This document shows, in pieces, positions 26,507-36,205 of a stretch of DNA of 64,000 nt. Below the pieces are notes generated by a model that was given only the letters and a program-made list of their open reading frames with translations, had not been told where the DNA came from and did no database searches. A program made the position numbers and the translations under genes. Numbering within the stretch: the stretch's first letter is position 1; each line of letters begins with the position of its first letter. The stretch lies in NCBI RefSeq assembly GCF_000238275.3, contig NZ_AHCF03000003.1, positions 372,001 through 436,000 of the forward strand, written 5' to 3'. The DNA comes from Pseudoalteromonas undina (GTDB lineage: Bacteria; Pseudomonadota; Gammaproteobacteria; Enterobacterales; Alteromonadaceae).

Positions 26507-28249
26507 ATGAATATTCGTACTATTTTAGTAGAAAAAGCCATTGCCGCTATGACCGCTGCAGGCTTGCCAGAAGATACTAACCCAGCGGTTACGCAAAGCA
26601 CACGTCCACAGTTTGGTGATTACCAAATTAATGGCGCGATGGGCGCAGCTAAAAAAATGAAAAGTAATCCGCGTGAATTGGCGCAAAAAATTATTGATCA
26701 GTTAGATGTAAGCGACATTGCCGAAAAAACGGAAATTGCTGGCCCTGGTTTTATTAATATTCACTTAAAGCCAGAGTTTTTAGCACAAAGCGTACAAGCC
26801 GCTAATAACCACGCAAAACTTGCAGTAAATGAGCACGCCAAACCACAAAAAGTAGTGGTTGATTACTCATCGCCGAACCTTGCAAAAGAAATGCACGTAG
26901 GTCATTTACGCTCAACTATTATTGGTGATGCGGTAGTACGCGCACTTGAATTTAGAGGCGATACCGTTGTTCGTCAAAATCACATGGGTGATTGGGGCAC
27001 ACAGTTTGGTATGTTGATTGCGCATTTAGAAGATCAAATTAACCAAGGTGTTGACTTAGATACTGTTGCGCTTGCTGACTTAGAAACTTTTTACCGCGAT
27101 GCTAAAAAGCGTTTTGATGACGAAGAAGGTTTTGCCGATAAAGCACGTAACTACGTAGTTAAACTGCAAAGTGGCGACGCTCACTGTGAAAAACTGTGGA
27201 AGCTATTTATTGCCACTTCAGTGAAACACTCAGAGGAAGTATATAAGCGTTTAAACGTAACCCTTACGCCTGCCGATATTATGGCTGAAAGTGCTTATAA
27301 CAGTGAACTTAACGATATTATTAGCCTGTTAAAAGATAAAAATATTGCAGTAGAGTCGCAAGGCGCACAGGTGGTATTTTTAGATGAGCTGGCAAATAAA
27401 GACGGTGAGCCTTCAGCGTTTATCGTGCAAAAATCAGGTGGCGGCTTCTTATATGCAACCACAGATTTAGCCGCGTGTGATTACCGTTCAAACAAACTAG
27501 GCGCTGAGCGTATTTTAATATTTGTTGATGCGCGCCAAAGTCTGCACTTTAATCAAGTGGAACTTACTGCGCGTAAAGCTGGTTTGTTACGTGATGAAAC
27601 CAGTTACGAGTTTTGCCCATTTGGCACCATGATGGGCGCTGATGGTAAACCATTTAAAACCCGTACAGGCGGTACGGTAAAATTAGCTGATTTACTTGAA
27701 GAGTCAATTACTCGCGCAGCAGCTAAACTCGCTGAGCGTGAATCAGATTTATCTGACGAAGATCGTAGTGAAATTGCCCGTAAAGTAGGTATTGGCGCGG
27801 TTAAATACGCTGACCTTTCTAAACACCGTACCAGCGATTACATATTCAACTGGGACAGCATGCTAAGTTTTGAAGGTGCAACAGCCCCTTACTTACAATA
27901 TGCGTATACGCGTGTTCGCAGTATTTTCCGTAAGTCAGGTGTTGATGCTGCAAGCTTAAAGGCTGATGTGAGCATTATTGAGCCGCAAGAGAAAACGCTC
28001 GCGCTTAAATTATTGCAGTTAGAAGAAGTTCTTGATCTGATGATCAATGAAGCCACACCGCACGTATTATGTGGTTACTTATACGAACTAGCTAGCCTAT
28101 ATATGACATTCTACGAAGCTTGCCCAGTACTTAAAGAGGGCGTAGAGCCAAGTGTTCGTGATAGCCGTTTAGTATTGTGTAATTTAGTGGCAGATACGCT
28201 GAAAACAGGGTTAGATCTACTAGGTATCGAAGTCATGGAGCAAATGTAA
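26507..28249 (+). CDS. argS: Arginyl-tRNA synthetase
   Basis: A class I synthetase charging tRNA-Arg. The N-terminal Add-1 domain is followed by the HIGH-type signature [17 protein letters not shown] (about residues 122-138) and the arginine-specific [14 protein letters not shown] segment, which stands in for KMSKS. The C-terminal DALR anticodon domain ends in EACPVL...LGIEVMEQM. At 580 residues the length is normal. The downstream 478-base gap contains a palindromic element and a long heptamer array before pdxH. Confidence 0.96.
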   Translation: MNIRTILVEKAIAAMTAAGLPEDTNPAVTQSTRPQFGDYQINGAMGAAKKMKSNPRELAQKIIDQLDVSDIAEKTEIAGPGFINIHLKPEFLAQSVQAANNHAKLAVNEHAKPQKVVVDYSSPNLAKEMHVGHLRSTIIGDAVVRALEFRGDTVVRQNHMGDWGTQFGMLIAHLEDQINQGVDLDTVALADLETFYRDAKKRFDDEEGFADKARNYVVKLQSGDAHCEKLWKLFIATSVKHSEEVYKRLNVTLTPADIMAESAYNSELNDIISLLKDKNIAVESQGAQVVFLDELANKDGEPSAFIVQKSGGGFLYATTDLAACDYRSNKLGAERILIFVDARQSLHFNQVELTARKAGLLRDETSYEFCPFGTMMGADGKPFKTRTGGTVKLADLLEESITRAAAKLAERESDLSDEDRSEIARKVGIGAVKYADLSKHRTSDYIFNWDSMLSFEGATAPYLQYAYTRVRSIFRKSGVDAASLKADVSIIEPQEKTLALKLLQLEEVLDLMINEATPHVLCGYLYELASLYMTFYEACPVLKEGVEPSVRDSRLVLCNLVADTLKTGLDLLGIEVMEQM

Positions 28250-28276
28250 TCACCGTCGTATTTTAATCTAATACTG

Positions 28277-28341
28277 CGTTGTCCACTCGACTGACCCTAA
28301 TCACATACAACTACGTATGCTCATAGGGATAAGTCGAGTGT
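28277..28341. repeat. Three-tier palindromic intergenic element
   Basis: Nested arms ACTCGACT...AGTCGAGT, CCCTA...TAGGG and CATAC...GTATG form one long, interrupted hairpin. Further downstream (28381-28442) the words CTGCGTTG and CTAA-TCACATACAA recur, as if part of a larger dispersed repeat. It occupies the gap between argS and the heptamer array. Confidence 0.6.
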
Positions 28342-28522
28342 CCGCCTTATCTTAGACTAAACTACTTAGGTGAACGTCTGCTGCGTGTAGTTCGCTTTAG
28401 CTGCGTTGGTAAAATTATTTAGCCTAAGTCACATACAAAAGTAACAAGGTACTAGGAAGAAATAGGCTTTAGGCACTAGGAAAAGTGTGACACGTATTAC
28501 AGAGCGCTTATAAACTTTTGAC

Positions 28523-28716
28523 GAACCTAGAACCTAGAACCTAGAACCTAGAACCTAGAACCTAGAACCTAGAACCTAGAACCTAGAACGAACCTAAGAA
28601 CCTAGAACCTAGAACCTAGAACCTAGAACCTAGAACCTAGAACCTAGAACCTAGAACCTAGAACCTAGAACCTAGAACCTAGAACCTAGAACCTAGAACC
28701 TAGAACCTAGAACCTA
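28523..28716. repeat. Heptanucleotide tandem repeat, GAACCTA x27
   Basis: Nine perfect units, then an interruption (a 4-base stub, one unit, one extra A), then seventeen perfect units. The last unit touches the pdxH Shine-Dalgarno (GAGGG, 28717-28721). Confidence 0.97.
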
Positions 28717-28727
28717 GAGGGAATTTT

Positions 28728-29366
28728 ATGAAACTCGAAGATATTCGTCGTGAATACCTGCAAGATGCGCTTAGTGAAGACAACTTGCTTGATGATCCGT
28801 TTAAGCAGTTTGAAACTTGGCTAGAGCATGCTGTTGGTAGTAACTTGCCTGATCCTACAGCTATGGTGGTCGCTACGGTCGATGAAACCGGTCAGCCTTC
28901 ACAGCGTATTGTATTGTTAAAACATTTAGATGATAACGGGTTTGTATTTTTTACTAATACCGGCTCACGTAAAGCGCAAGAACTAAGAAGCAATAACAAA
29001 ATATCGCTGCACTTTCCGTGGCACCACATGGAGCGCCAAGTGATTGTATACGGCGAGGCAAAACCATTACCTACATCGGCAGTCGCTAAATACTTTTTAT
29101 CTCGCCCTAAAGAAAGTCAATTAGCCGCATGGGCGTCGCAACAAAGCCGTCCAGTTTCATCGCGCAAGGTGCTAATGGAGACCTTTGCCAACATGAAAAA
29201 CAAATTCGCTAAAGGCGAAATTCCGCTCCCTGATTTTTGGGGCGGGTATTGTGTTGTGCCGCAAAAAATCGAGTTTTGGCAAGGCGGAGCGCATCGCCTG
29301 CATGATCGCTTTATGTATCAGCGTCAAGCCGACAATAGCTGGCAAATAACCCGCTTAAACCCTTAG
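28728..29366 (+). CDS. pdxH: Pyridoxamine 5'-phosphate oxidase
   Basis: An FMN enzyme that makes pyridoxal 5'-phosphate, the last step of vitamin B6 synthesis and salvage. The family signature is seen in [38 protein letters not shown] and the C-terminal [15 protein letters not shown]...WQITRLNP with the substrate-binding Arg-His. At 212 residues the length is usual. The ribosome site GAGGG sits six bases before ATG and directly after the 27-unit heptamer array, so the repeat occupies the promoter or 5' leader. Confidence 0.96.
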   Translation: MKLEDIRREYLQDALSEDNLLDDPFKQFETWLEHAVGSNLPDPTAMVVATVDETGQPSQRIVLLKHLDDNGFVFFTNTGSRKAQELRSNNKISLHFPWHHMERQVIVYGEAKPLPTSAVAKYFLSRPKESQLAAWASQQSRPVSSRKVLMETFANMKNKFAKGEIPLPDFWGGYCVVPQKIEFWQGGAHRLHDRFMYQRQADNSWQITRLNP

Positions 29367-29379
29367 TTGGCTGCTAGCT

Positions 29380-30147
29380 TTGCAATTTATAGACTCGCAC
29401 TGTCATCTCGATTTTAGTGAGTTTGATACAAATCGCGAATCGCTTATTAATGCCTGTGTAGCAAAGGGCATTAATCAATTTATTGTGCCAGGTATTAGCT
29501 TGGCGCAATCTCAAAAATTACTCGAGTTTAAAGCAACCTACCCACAAATTAGAATAGCTGCAGGGCTACATCCTTACTTTTTAGCGCAACATCAGCAATC
29601 GCATTTAGAATCACTGTATAACTTTGCTAAAACAAACAAAACTCAGCTAGTGGCTATTGGGGAATGCGGGCTAGATCGCAGTATCGAAAATCTTGAAAAA
29701 CAAACCTTTCTGTTTGAGCAACAAATAGCGCTTGCTAATGAGCTTGAGTTACCGCTGATTGTGCATCACAGACAAAGCCATGATTTAATAGCGCAATCGT
29801 TTAAGCGTTGTAAGCCTAAGAATGGCGGTGTGATCCATGCTTTTTCAGGCTCAATACAACAAGCACAGTACTACATAAAAATGGGCTTTAAGCTTGGAGT
29901 GGGTGGGGTTATCACCTATGAGCGGGCTGCTAAAACTCGTGCGGTTGTAGCAAAGCTTGAGTCACAGCATTTAGTGCTTGAGACTGATTCACCTTCAATG
30001 CCGCTAAATGGTTATCAGGGAGAAATAAATACCCCATTGCATATTCCTAACGTGTTTGATGCGCTCTATGCTTTAAAGCCAAATAGCGATAAATATCGAT
30101 TAGCTGAGCAGCTTTATGATTCGTGCTCTGACGTTTTTTGTATATAA
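29380..30147 (+). CDS. TatD family metal-dependent hydrolase (YjjV-like)
   Basis: A 255-residue TIM-barrel hydrolase of the TatD DNase family. Metal ligands appear as DSHCHLD (N-terminus), GECGLD, IVHHRQSHD, VIHAFSG and LETDSP. Members are divalent-metal DNases or D-aminoacyl-related hydrolases; the exact substrate here is not known. The start is TTG 29380, since the conserved QFIDSHCHLDF follows at once and no ATG is available. It is 13 bases after pdxH, probably cotranscribed, and its end overlaps the convergent smp gene by 34 bases. Confidence 0.87.
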   Translation: MQFIDSHCHLDFSEFDTNRESLINACVAKGINQFIVPGISLAQSQKLLEFKATYPQIRIAAGLHPYFLAQHQQSHLESLYNFAKTNKTQLVAIGECGLDRSIENLEKQTFLFEQQIALANELELPLIVHHRQSHDLIAQSFKRCKPKNGGVIHAFSGSIQQAQYYIKMGFKLGVGGVITYERAAKTRAVVAKLESQHLVLETDSPSMPLNGYQGEINTPLHIPNVFDALYALKPNSDKYRLAEQLYDSCSDVFCI

Positions 30148-30734
30148 CGATTTACTTGCCAGCGTTTTAACCCTCGGCCTAATTGCCAAGTAAAAATACA
30201 AGCAATCACTAGCATAAGTAATACTTGGCGGCCTAAATCGTGAAAATGGTTATGGCTTGAAGATACCGCAGCACGCGTTAAATAGGTAATAGATACAAAG
30301 CCAATAGGGCGATTGTCGTCAGAAATAACTTGTTCAACAAACGGTGTTTTTAATTTACTAATGCCTGGTGATGAGTCTGGTAATAAACCATATACATGAT
30401 GTGATTGCCAGTTATCGCTGCTTGCAAGCACTACACCTTGTTTATCATAAATGGTGGCTGAAAGAACAAACTCATCTTTACTGATATTGTTGCATAAGGT
30501 GGTGAGCTGCGATTTGTTTTTTTCTATTAGCGGTTTTTTGGCATTCAGTGCCATAAACTGAGTGAGTGACTTGGCTGCACTATTGGCACTATCGTAAAGT
30601 AGTTGATGGCTTTGGTGGCTACTGTTTATTCCTACCCAGCTTAATAATACAAAGCAACCCGCGGCCAATAACAAACGAATTAAACGCTTTTTTTGCGAGG
30701 CTGTAAGTGGATTTTTAAGATGGTTATTTTTCAT
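30114..30734 (-). CDS. smp: Smp/YtjB family membrane protein
   Basis: About 206 residues. Two membrane helices, near residues 20-40 and close to the C-terminus (VLLMLVIACIFTWQLG), enclose a periplasmic domain with a PAS-like sheet (SATIYDKQGVVLASSDN). Divergent placement upstream of serB is the classical position of smp in gammaproteobacteria, which supports the name. ATG 30734 has a better upstream ribosome site than ATG 30761. The molecular role of Smp is not well defined. Confidence 0.75.
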   Translation of the reverse strand: MKNNHLKNPLTASQKKRLIRLLLAAGCFVLLSWVGINSSHQSHQLLYDSANSAAKSLTQFMALNAKKPLIEKNKSQLTTLCNNISKDEFVLSATIYDKQGVVLASSDNWQSHHVYGLLPDSSPGISKLKTPFVEQVISDDNRPIGFVSITYLTRAAVSSSHNHFHDLGRQVLLMLVIACIFTWQLGRGLKRWQVNRYIQKTSEHES

Positions 30735-30876
30735 AGTCACCGTATATGCTGCTGACAGCATTTTGATTTGATGTTACAACTACACTATAACCCTAAATCC
30801 CCCCTGATGGCGAATTTTGTATCTCATATCCTTATTATCAATGAGCTAAATGTCAGGAAATATAAACGGAGATCCC

Positions 30877-31902
30877 ATGTCGAACGCGAACATGGCACAG
30901 CAAAGCGCTGAGCTATTATCATCATCACTTATTCTTAATAAATGGTTTAGCTACCAACAAGGTGTTTTTACACCACTAAATACAACACCAAACAGAAACC
31001 AAGGGTTATTTAGTATTGCCTTTGGCCGTGATTTTAATATTCAGCATATCAATAGCATTATTGAGTTTTTTGCGTCTCACCAGCAAAAAGTAACGGCTAT
31101 TTGTCAATATCAGCCAGATTTAGGGTTATCTCCGGCATTATGTTTTTATATAGAAAATGCAGAGCGCGCAATAAACCCACTTGAACTTCAAACTTTTGCA
31201 AATACCTTGGCGTGTCAGTTAGTGCAAGTAACTAGCCCCCCAGATTTACAAAAACCAGGATTATTGGTAATGGATATGGATTCAACGGCCATTACTATTG
31301 AGTGTATTGATGAAATTGCACGCTTAGCGAATGTATACGACGAGGTTGCCAACGTAACCGCGCAGGCAATGGCAGGTAAGCTTGATTTTAGCGAAAGCTT
31401 ACACCAGCGTGTTGCCAAGCTCGAAGGCATTGAAAAGAGCTTAATTGATGAGCTTAAAAGTGCACTGCCTTTAATGCCAGGTATTAAAGCGTTATGCCAA
31501 ATTTTAAAACACCACGATTGGTATTTAGCGATTGCATCGGGCGGCTTTGTGCCGTTTGCTGAGCGAGTGCAGGAGCTGATTAATTTAGATGAAGTGCATG
31601 CTAATGTGCTGGAATTTAAAGACAATAAACTAACTGGTAAAGTGTTAGGTGGGATTGTTGATGCTGAGCAAAAAGCGGTTGTTTTAAACGCGCTACAACA
31701 AAAGCTGGGGCTTGAAAAATGCCAAACAGTTGCCATAGGCGATGGTGCAAACGATTTAAAAATGATGGCTCAAGCTGGCTTAGGCGTTGCTGTACATGGT
31801 AAACCAAAAGTAGTTGAGCAAGCCCAAGCAGCTATTTGCCAAGGCTCGTTATTACAACTGTTATATATGCTGGCGGTTCCGCTAAACCCATCACAGGTTT
31901 AA
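30877..31902 (+). CDS. serB: Phosphoserine phosphatase
   Basis: A HAD-superfamily enzyme for the last step of serine synthesis. Motif I is MDMDSTAI (the first Asp is the nucleophile), followed by ECIDEIA, the motif II Ser in IASGGF, and motifs III and IV with GDGANDLKMM. An N-terminal regulatory-type domain (about 110 residues) precedes the HAD core, as in enterobacterial SerB. I choose ATG 30877 because CGGAG precedes it; ATG 30850 is less well placed. The 3' end overlaps the convergent PilZ gene by 4 bases. serA lies 5 kb away. Confidence 0.94.
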   Translation: MSNANMAQQSAELLSSSLILNKWFSYQQGVFTPLNTTPNRNQGLFSIAFGRDFNIQHINSIIEFFASHQQKVTAICQYQPDLGLSPALCFYIENAERAINPLELQTFANTLACQLVQVTSPPDLQKPGLLVMDMDSTAITIECIDEIARLANVYDEVANVTAQAMAGKLDFSESLHQRVAKLEGIEKSLIDELKSALPLMPGIKALCQILKHHDWYLAIASGGFVPFAERVQELINLDEVHANVLEFKDNKLTGKVLGGIVDAEQKAVVLNALQQKLGLEKCQTVAIGDGANDLKMMAQAGLGVAVHGKPKVVEQAQAAICQGSLLQLLYMLAVPLNPSQV

Positions 31903-34379
31903 CGTAAACGATTTAACCAGATTAGCTTTCGTCTAGACATTTGCTCAACCTGTTGTTGGTTGAGCGCTAAATGCTCAAGTGCTTCATCACTTACATCAAT
32001 AATGTCGCCCACACCTGATACAGACCATAATGCATCCTCTAAGTCTTTGGCCTTGTGAATTGCGTATTGGCTAACGTATTTTAGCTCGTTTGCTAAGTAG
32101 TCAGTATCGAGTCGACCAGTGCGAGAAATATATAAACGCATTATAAAAACCAGCTCAGATTTAAGCCCTTTACTTACTTGCTGTTTAAACTCGCTACAGT
32201 CAGTACCTAAAACACATTGGCTGGTAATGGCATCGGCTATATTTTCTTTTTTAGGATCAAAGTTAATTACTAAACTAAACTCTAGCGGCGGATCTTGACG
32301 GGTGCGATCTTTAATATTAGGGGTGATCACATCAATAATATGCGCTTTAGTAATAATATTTGATAAGTCTGTTTTAGCATTCAACAAGGCAAAATTTTGT
32401 AAAATAACATGCAGTGGGCTTGGATATAAACCAAATCCCATGGCGCCAATTTCAAAATGCGCCATTGATTTATGTAAATAAATCGGAAACTGGCAAAGCG
32501 TTTTTGTTACCATATTTCTAAGTGCTGTAGAAAGGCCTGGTACTTTAGGTGACTCTTCAGCAACTTTTAATTTCTGTTTATTACTATTGATTAAAAGGGT
32601 AAAAAAATCGACCCCAGTATGAGATGAGCCTTTATCTGCATGCGCTTTCAAATTAATCGTAGTCAGCGATTTGCTCACTGCCATGACTTCATATTGAATA
32701 AGATTTAATGAATAGTTCTTGGTAATTTTTTGCAAATCAGGAAATGATAACGAAACAATATCGCCTTTTTTAAAGTCCACTTCTTGATTGCACTCTAGCT
32801 GTAAGCCAAATATTGAAAAATCACGGGTATACCCATGCAATACCGCATCACGAGTATTAATCACTACATTAGTTTTGTATAAATAGCGTTTATTAGAGCG
32901 AAGATTTACATACTCTAGAGGTACGGTGTTGAGCTCCGGTGGAGATGCATGTTTACTGTGGCCAAAATATTTTAATTTATTGGCTAAGGCTTTATCAAAT
33001 TCATATTGTTGATAATGCTGTTGCTCATGCTCATTACCAACTTGGGTAAGTAGCATTAAATATTTTACGTCTTTTATCGCGCCTTCAACACGTGGTGAAG
33101 GTGGTTTATTCAGTTTCTCAATATCTTTACCTAAAGAGTTAGGTAAAGATAAAGGAATATAAGCATCTTCAGTATGACTCGGCATTAGTTGTAATTTAAA
33201 GCAACGCCAACTGTCTCTTCGGCTACCAAAACCAAAAAATAACGCTTTTAATTGTGTTTGTTGTTCAAGCTCAGAACGAGTTGCTGAGTAGTAATAAATT
33301 TTTCCTGCAGAGACATGGGTAAAGGTATACAAATATTCTTCTTTTACTGCCACAGGTTTTAGCGCTAAGGTACGAATACGCTTATGATTTAACACATTGT
33401 AAAGACATGATTTTTTGCGTTCATCTGTAAAGTAACGCTGAATAAATAAACTGTTCTCAGTGGTTAAGCTCAGGCTAGGATAATAAACGCCGTTTTGCTG
33501 GCTAATAAAAACATATAAAGAATTAACCCTAGGAATATAATATTGTTCATACCCTTTAGAAACAACCGCATCCAGGGTGTTATCTAAATTCACTTTATAA
33601 CGGCGTTTATTACCATGAATAAAGCTTTCTAAAAAACGATCAAACGCGCTGTTATTTTCTTCAAATGTACGCTTTAAGCGGATATGATTAAATTCTTCAG
33701 AGGTGTTTTCTATCGCAACGACTTCATATTTAACGCCACTTTTTAGGCCAAGCTGAAAATCTTGCTCTAAGCCTACTAAATGCATATTTATAAGCTGACC
33801 TTTTTTTAAGTTATAGCGCGACGCCAACTTAATTTTACAACCACTGAGTGAAATATCAGAGGTACTCGCATCGATTTTTGCTTGCCCGTCATACTCAATA
33901 GTAATTTTAATTGAGTAATTCATCCGCTCTTCACTGCGATTTTCATAAACTGCAAATTTAATAACGTTGGTGGTCAGTTCATGTTGTGGTTTAGCTTCTA
34001 CTTTTTTTGGTGTAATTGATTGCTGTTGTAATACGCGATAATTATTTTCGGTATTCATTACCGCTTCGTATACTGCAAGGGTGTAATCTTTATGTTGTTT
34101 TATGGCCGCTTCGAATACTTCAATAGCGGTGTCATCCATAAAGTGTTGCTTGCCCTTGTATTCATATGGTTTTACTTGGCCAGTAACTAAACCACGAAGA
34201 TCAATAAAGCGGTCTATCGGCTGAGATAAACGCGACATTTCCATTTTTATTAAAAACTGCTCGGGTTTAGTTAACTCGGCAGTTTTTGACTTGAAAATGA
34301 GATCAAACTTAGCATTTCCCAAATACTGTTTTAATTCATTTACAAGCGCTTCATGCTTAAGCAATACGTCATCAGCCAT
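31899..34379 (-). CDS. Large protein with two PilZ domains
   Basis: An 826-residue soluble protein. The first PilZ domain is at about 145-260, with R148/R152 and the DxSxxG motif at D175-S177-G180. The second is at about 490-600, with RSNKR (R494, R498) and DFSIFG (D520-S522-G525). Both keep the residues that bind cyclic di-GMP in the family, so a c-di-GMP effector is likely. The remaining parts are not recognised. It lies between serB and radA, convergent with serB and divergent from radA. Confidence 0.8.
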   Translation of the reverse strand: MADDVLLKHEALVNELKQYLGNAKFDLIFKSKTAELTKPEQFLIKMEMSRLSQPIDRFIDLRGLVTGQVKPYEYKGKQHFMDDTAIEVFEAAIKQHKDYTLAVYEAVMNTENNYRVLQQQSITPKKVEAKPQHELTTNVIKFAVYENRSEERMNYSIKITIEYDGQAKIDASTSDISLSGCKIKLASRYNLKKGQLINMHLVGLEQDFQLGLKSGVKYEVVAIENTSEEFNHIRLKRTFEENNSAFDRFLESFIHGNKRRYKVNLDNTLDAVVSKGYEQYYIPRVNSLYVFISQQNGVYYPSLSLTTENSLFIQRYFTDERKKSCLYNVLNHKRIRTLALKPVAVKEEYLYTFTHVSAGKIYYYSATRSELEQQTQLKALFFGFGSRRDSWRCFKLQLMPSHTEDAYIPLSLPNSLGKDIEKLNKPPSPRVEGAIKDVKYLMLLTQVGNEHEQQHYQQYEFDKALANKLKYFGHSKHASPPELNTVPLEYVNLRSNKRYLYKTNVVINTRDAVLHGYTRDFSIFGLQLECNQEVDFKKGDIVSLSFPDLQKITKNYSLNLIQYEVMAVSKSLTTINLKAHADKGSSHTGVDFFTLLINSNKQKLKVAEESPKVPGLSTALRNMVTKTLCQFPIYLHKSMAHFEIGAMGFGLYPSPLHVILQNFALLNAKTDLSNIITKAHIIDVITPNIKDRTRQDPPLEFSLVINFDPKKENIADAITSQCVLGTDCSEFKQQVSKGLKSELVFIMRLYISRTGRLDTDYLANELKYVSQYAIHKAKDLEDALWSVSGVGDIIDVSDEALEHLALNQQQVEQMSRRKLIWLNRLR

Positions 34380-34734
34380 TTATAAATCATCACCGTCTAA
34401 TTTAAAAAGTAGGTATACTGTTGCAATTATTTATTAGAATATTTAATAAATAGAATCTCGCAAAACCGCCAAATGCGGTCACGATACTATGCGTAACTTT
34501 ACTTTGTGTTTATTGTTATTTTCTAATAGCCAATTAATTGGCAAGGGTTAATTAGTTTTTTAAAGCAAGAAACATGCCCTAAAGTAGGTTAAGTGAAACT
34601 ACATTAATATAGCGTATTTGGTGATACTAAATGCGCTGATCCACAAGACGTTGTTGCTAAGGTAGAGCCAGCAATGGCAAAATAAGCGCTTAACACTGTG
34701 TATTTCAAAATAAAGAATAGTAGGTAAGGTTTAA
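34380..34734. other. Intergenic region between the PilZ gene and radA
   Basis: 355 AT-rich bases between divergent genes, so it must hold both promoters. The only structures I see are a small hairpin (CCGCCAAATGCGG near 34468) and the inverted words CCAATTAATTGG near 34531. No RNA gene recognised. Confidence 0.5.
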
Positions 34735-36120
34735 ATGGCTAAAGCGGCAAAAGTAGAGTTTGTTTGTACAGAATGTGGCATGAACTATCAACGTTGGCAA
34801 GGCCAGTGTCGCTGTGGCGCATGGAACACTTTAGCAGAGTTTAAACCCTCTGCAGGGCAAAACAAAAAGGTAGCTGCTCGTGCAAGTGTAGGTGGTTATG
34901 CCGGTGGCATTGGCGGTGGTTCTAAGAAAATTAATGATGTAGCAACCTCTGAGGCTGAAAAGCAGCTTACTGAAATTGGCGAACTTGACCGTGTACTAAG
35001 CGGTGGTGTAACCACCGGCTCGGTTAATATTATTTCTGGCGATCCGGGGGCGGGTAAAACAACACTACTATCTGATTTGGTGGCAAGAATGTCTCAGCGT
35101 ATGCCATCACTTTACTGTACTGCGGAGGAGTCTCTATCGCAGTTTAAAAATAGGGTTAATCGGTTAAAACTAAATTACAACGAAGATGAACTCTATTTAC
35201 TGTCAGAAACCAGTGTTGAAACCATTATTGAAGAGCTGGATAAAAACAAAATTAAGTTTGCCGTTATCGACTCTATTCAAGCTGTTGTCACCGATACCGC
35301 TAATGGCAGCCCAGGTTCACCTTCTCAGGTAAAAAGTGCAGCTCAAGCATTAACTCAATATTGTAAGCAAAACGACGTGACTATGTTTATTATTGCTCAC
35401 GTAAATAAGAATAATGAAATAGCCGGCCCGCAAACCTTAGTACACATAGTTGATGCACTGTTACATATTGATACCAACGATGGTCAAGTGCGCACCCTGC
35501 GCGCTAATAAAAATCGCTTTGGTGATATAGACACCGTCGGCATTTTTAAAATGTGTGAACGCGGTATGCTCAGTGTGGATAACCCCAGTGAAATTTTCTT
35601 ATCGGGCTCAACCACTGAATCACCGGGGTCGACAATTACCTGTATCCGTAAAGGAAATCGTAATTTACTGCTAGAAATTCAGTGTTTAACCACTGAAACC
35701 GAAGCAGAGTTTCCACAGCGAGTATGTGTTGGTTTAAATATGAACCGGATCAAAATGCTCACCGGTATTTTACGTAAGCACACCAAAACTAAAATATTCC
35801 ACGATACGTTTTTTAATATTGTCGGTGGTTTAAAAATTGATGAATCAGAAACCTGTATTGACTTAGCGCTTGTTACTGCACTTTTGAGTAGTTTAAACGA
35901 ATTCGTTGTTCCACGAACCACCTGTATTATGGGGGAGTTAAGTTTAAATGGTGATGTACGCCCAATCGACAGTGGTGTGCCCCGTGTTAAAGAAGCGGCG
36001 CAACATGGGTTTACTGAAATATTTATCCCATTTCGTAACTACCATAAATCAATGGAAGGGCTGGGTGCCAAAATAACGCCGGTTAAAACCGTGCACGAGC
36101 TACTTAGTTTAATTAATTAG
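34735..36120 (+). CDS. radA: DNA repair protein RadA
   Basis: A RecA-like ATPase and branch-migration helicase used in homologous recombination. The N-terminal C4 zinc finger (C11, C14, C25, C27 in CTECG...CRCGAW) is followed by Walker A GDPGAGKT (102-109), Walker B FAVIDSIQ, the RadA-specific KNRFG motif, and the C-terminal Lon-protease-like domain (GELSLNGDVRPI...). At 461 residues the length is standard. The serB-radA neighbourhood is conserved in gammaproteobacteria. Confidence 0.96.
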   Translation: MAKAAKVEFVCTECGMNYQRWQGQCRCGAWNTLAEFKPSAGQNKKVAARASVGGYAGGIGGGSKKINDVATSEAEKQLTEIGELDRVLSGGVTTGSVNIISGDPGAGKTTLLSDLVARMSQRMPSLYCTAEESLSQFKNRVNRLKLNYNEDELYLLSETSVETIIEELDKNKIKFAVIDSIQAVVTDTANGSPGSPSQVKSAAQALTQYCKQNDVTMFIIAHVNKNNEIAGPQTLVHIVDALLHIDTNDGQVRTLRANKNRFGDIDTVGIFKMCERGMLSVDNPSEIFLSGSTTESPGSTITCIRKGNRNLLLEIQCLTTETEAEFPQRVCVGLNMNRIKMLTGILRKHTKTKIFHDTFFNIVGGLKIDESETCIDLALVTALLSSLNEFVVPRTTCIMGELSLNGDVRPIDSGVPRVKEAAQHGFTEIFIPFRNYHKSMEGLGAKITPVKTVHELLSLIN

Positions 36121-36205
36121 CAAACAAAAAGTGCTTAACGACTTATGCTCTCAATGTTAGTCTTGCTTAAAGCCACTTATGTAAAGAGTTTAATAAGGAA
36201 ATAAC

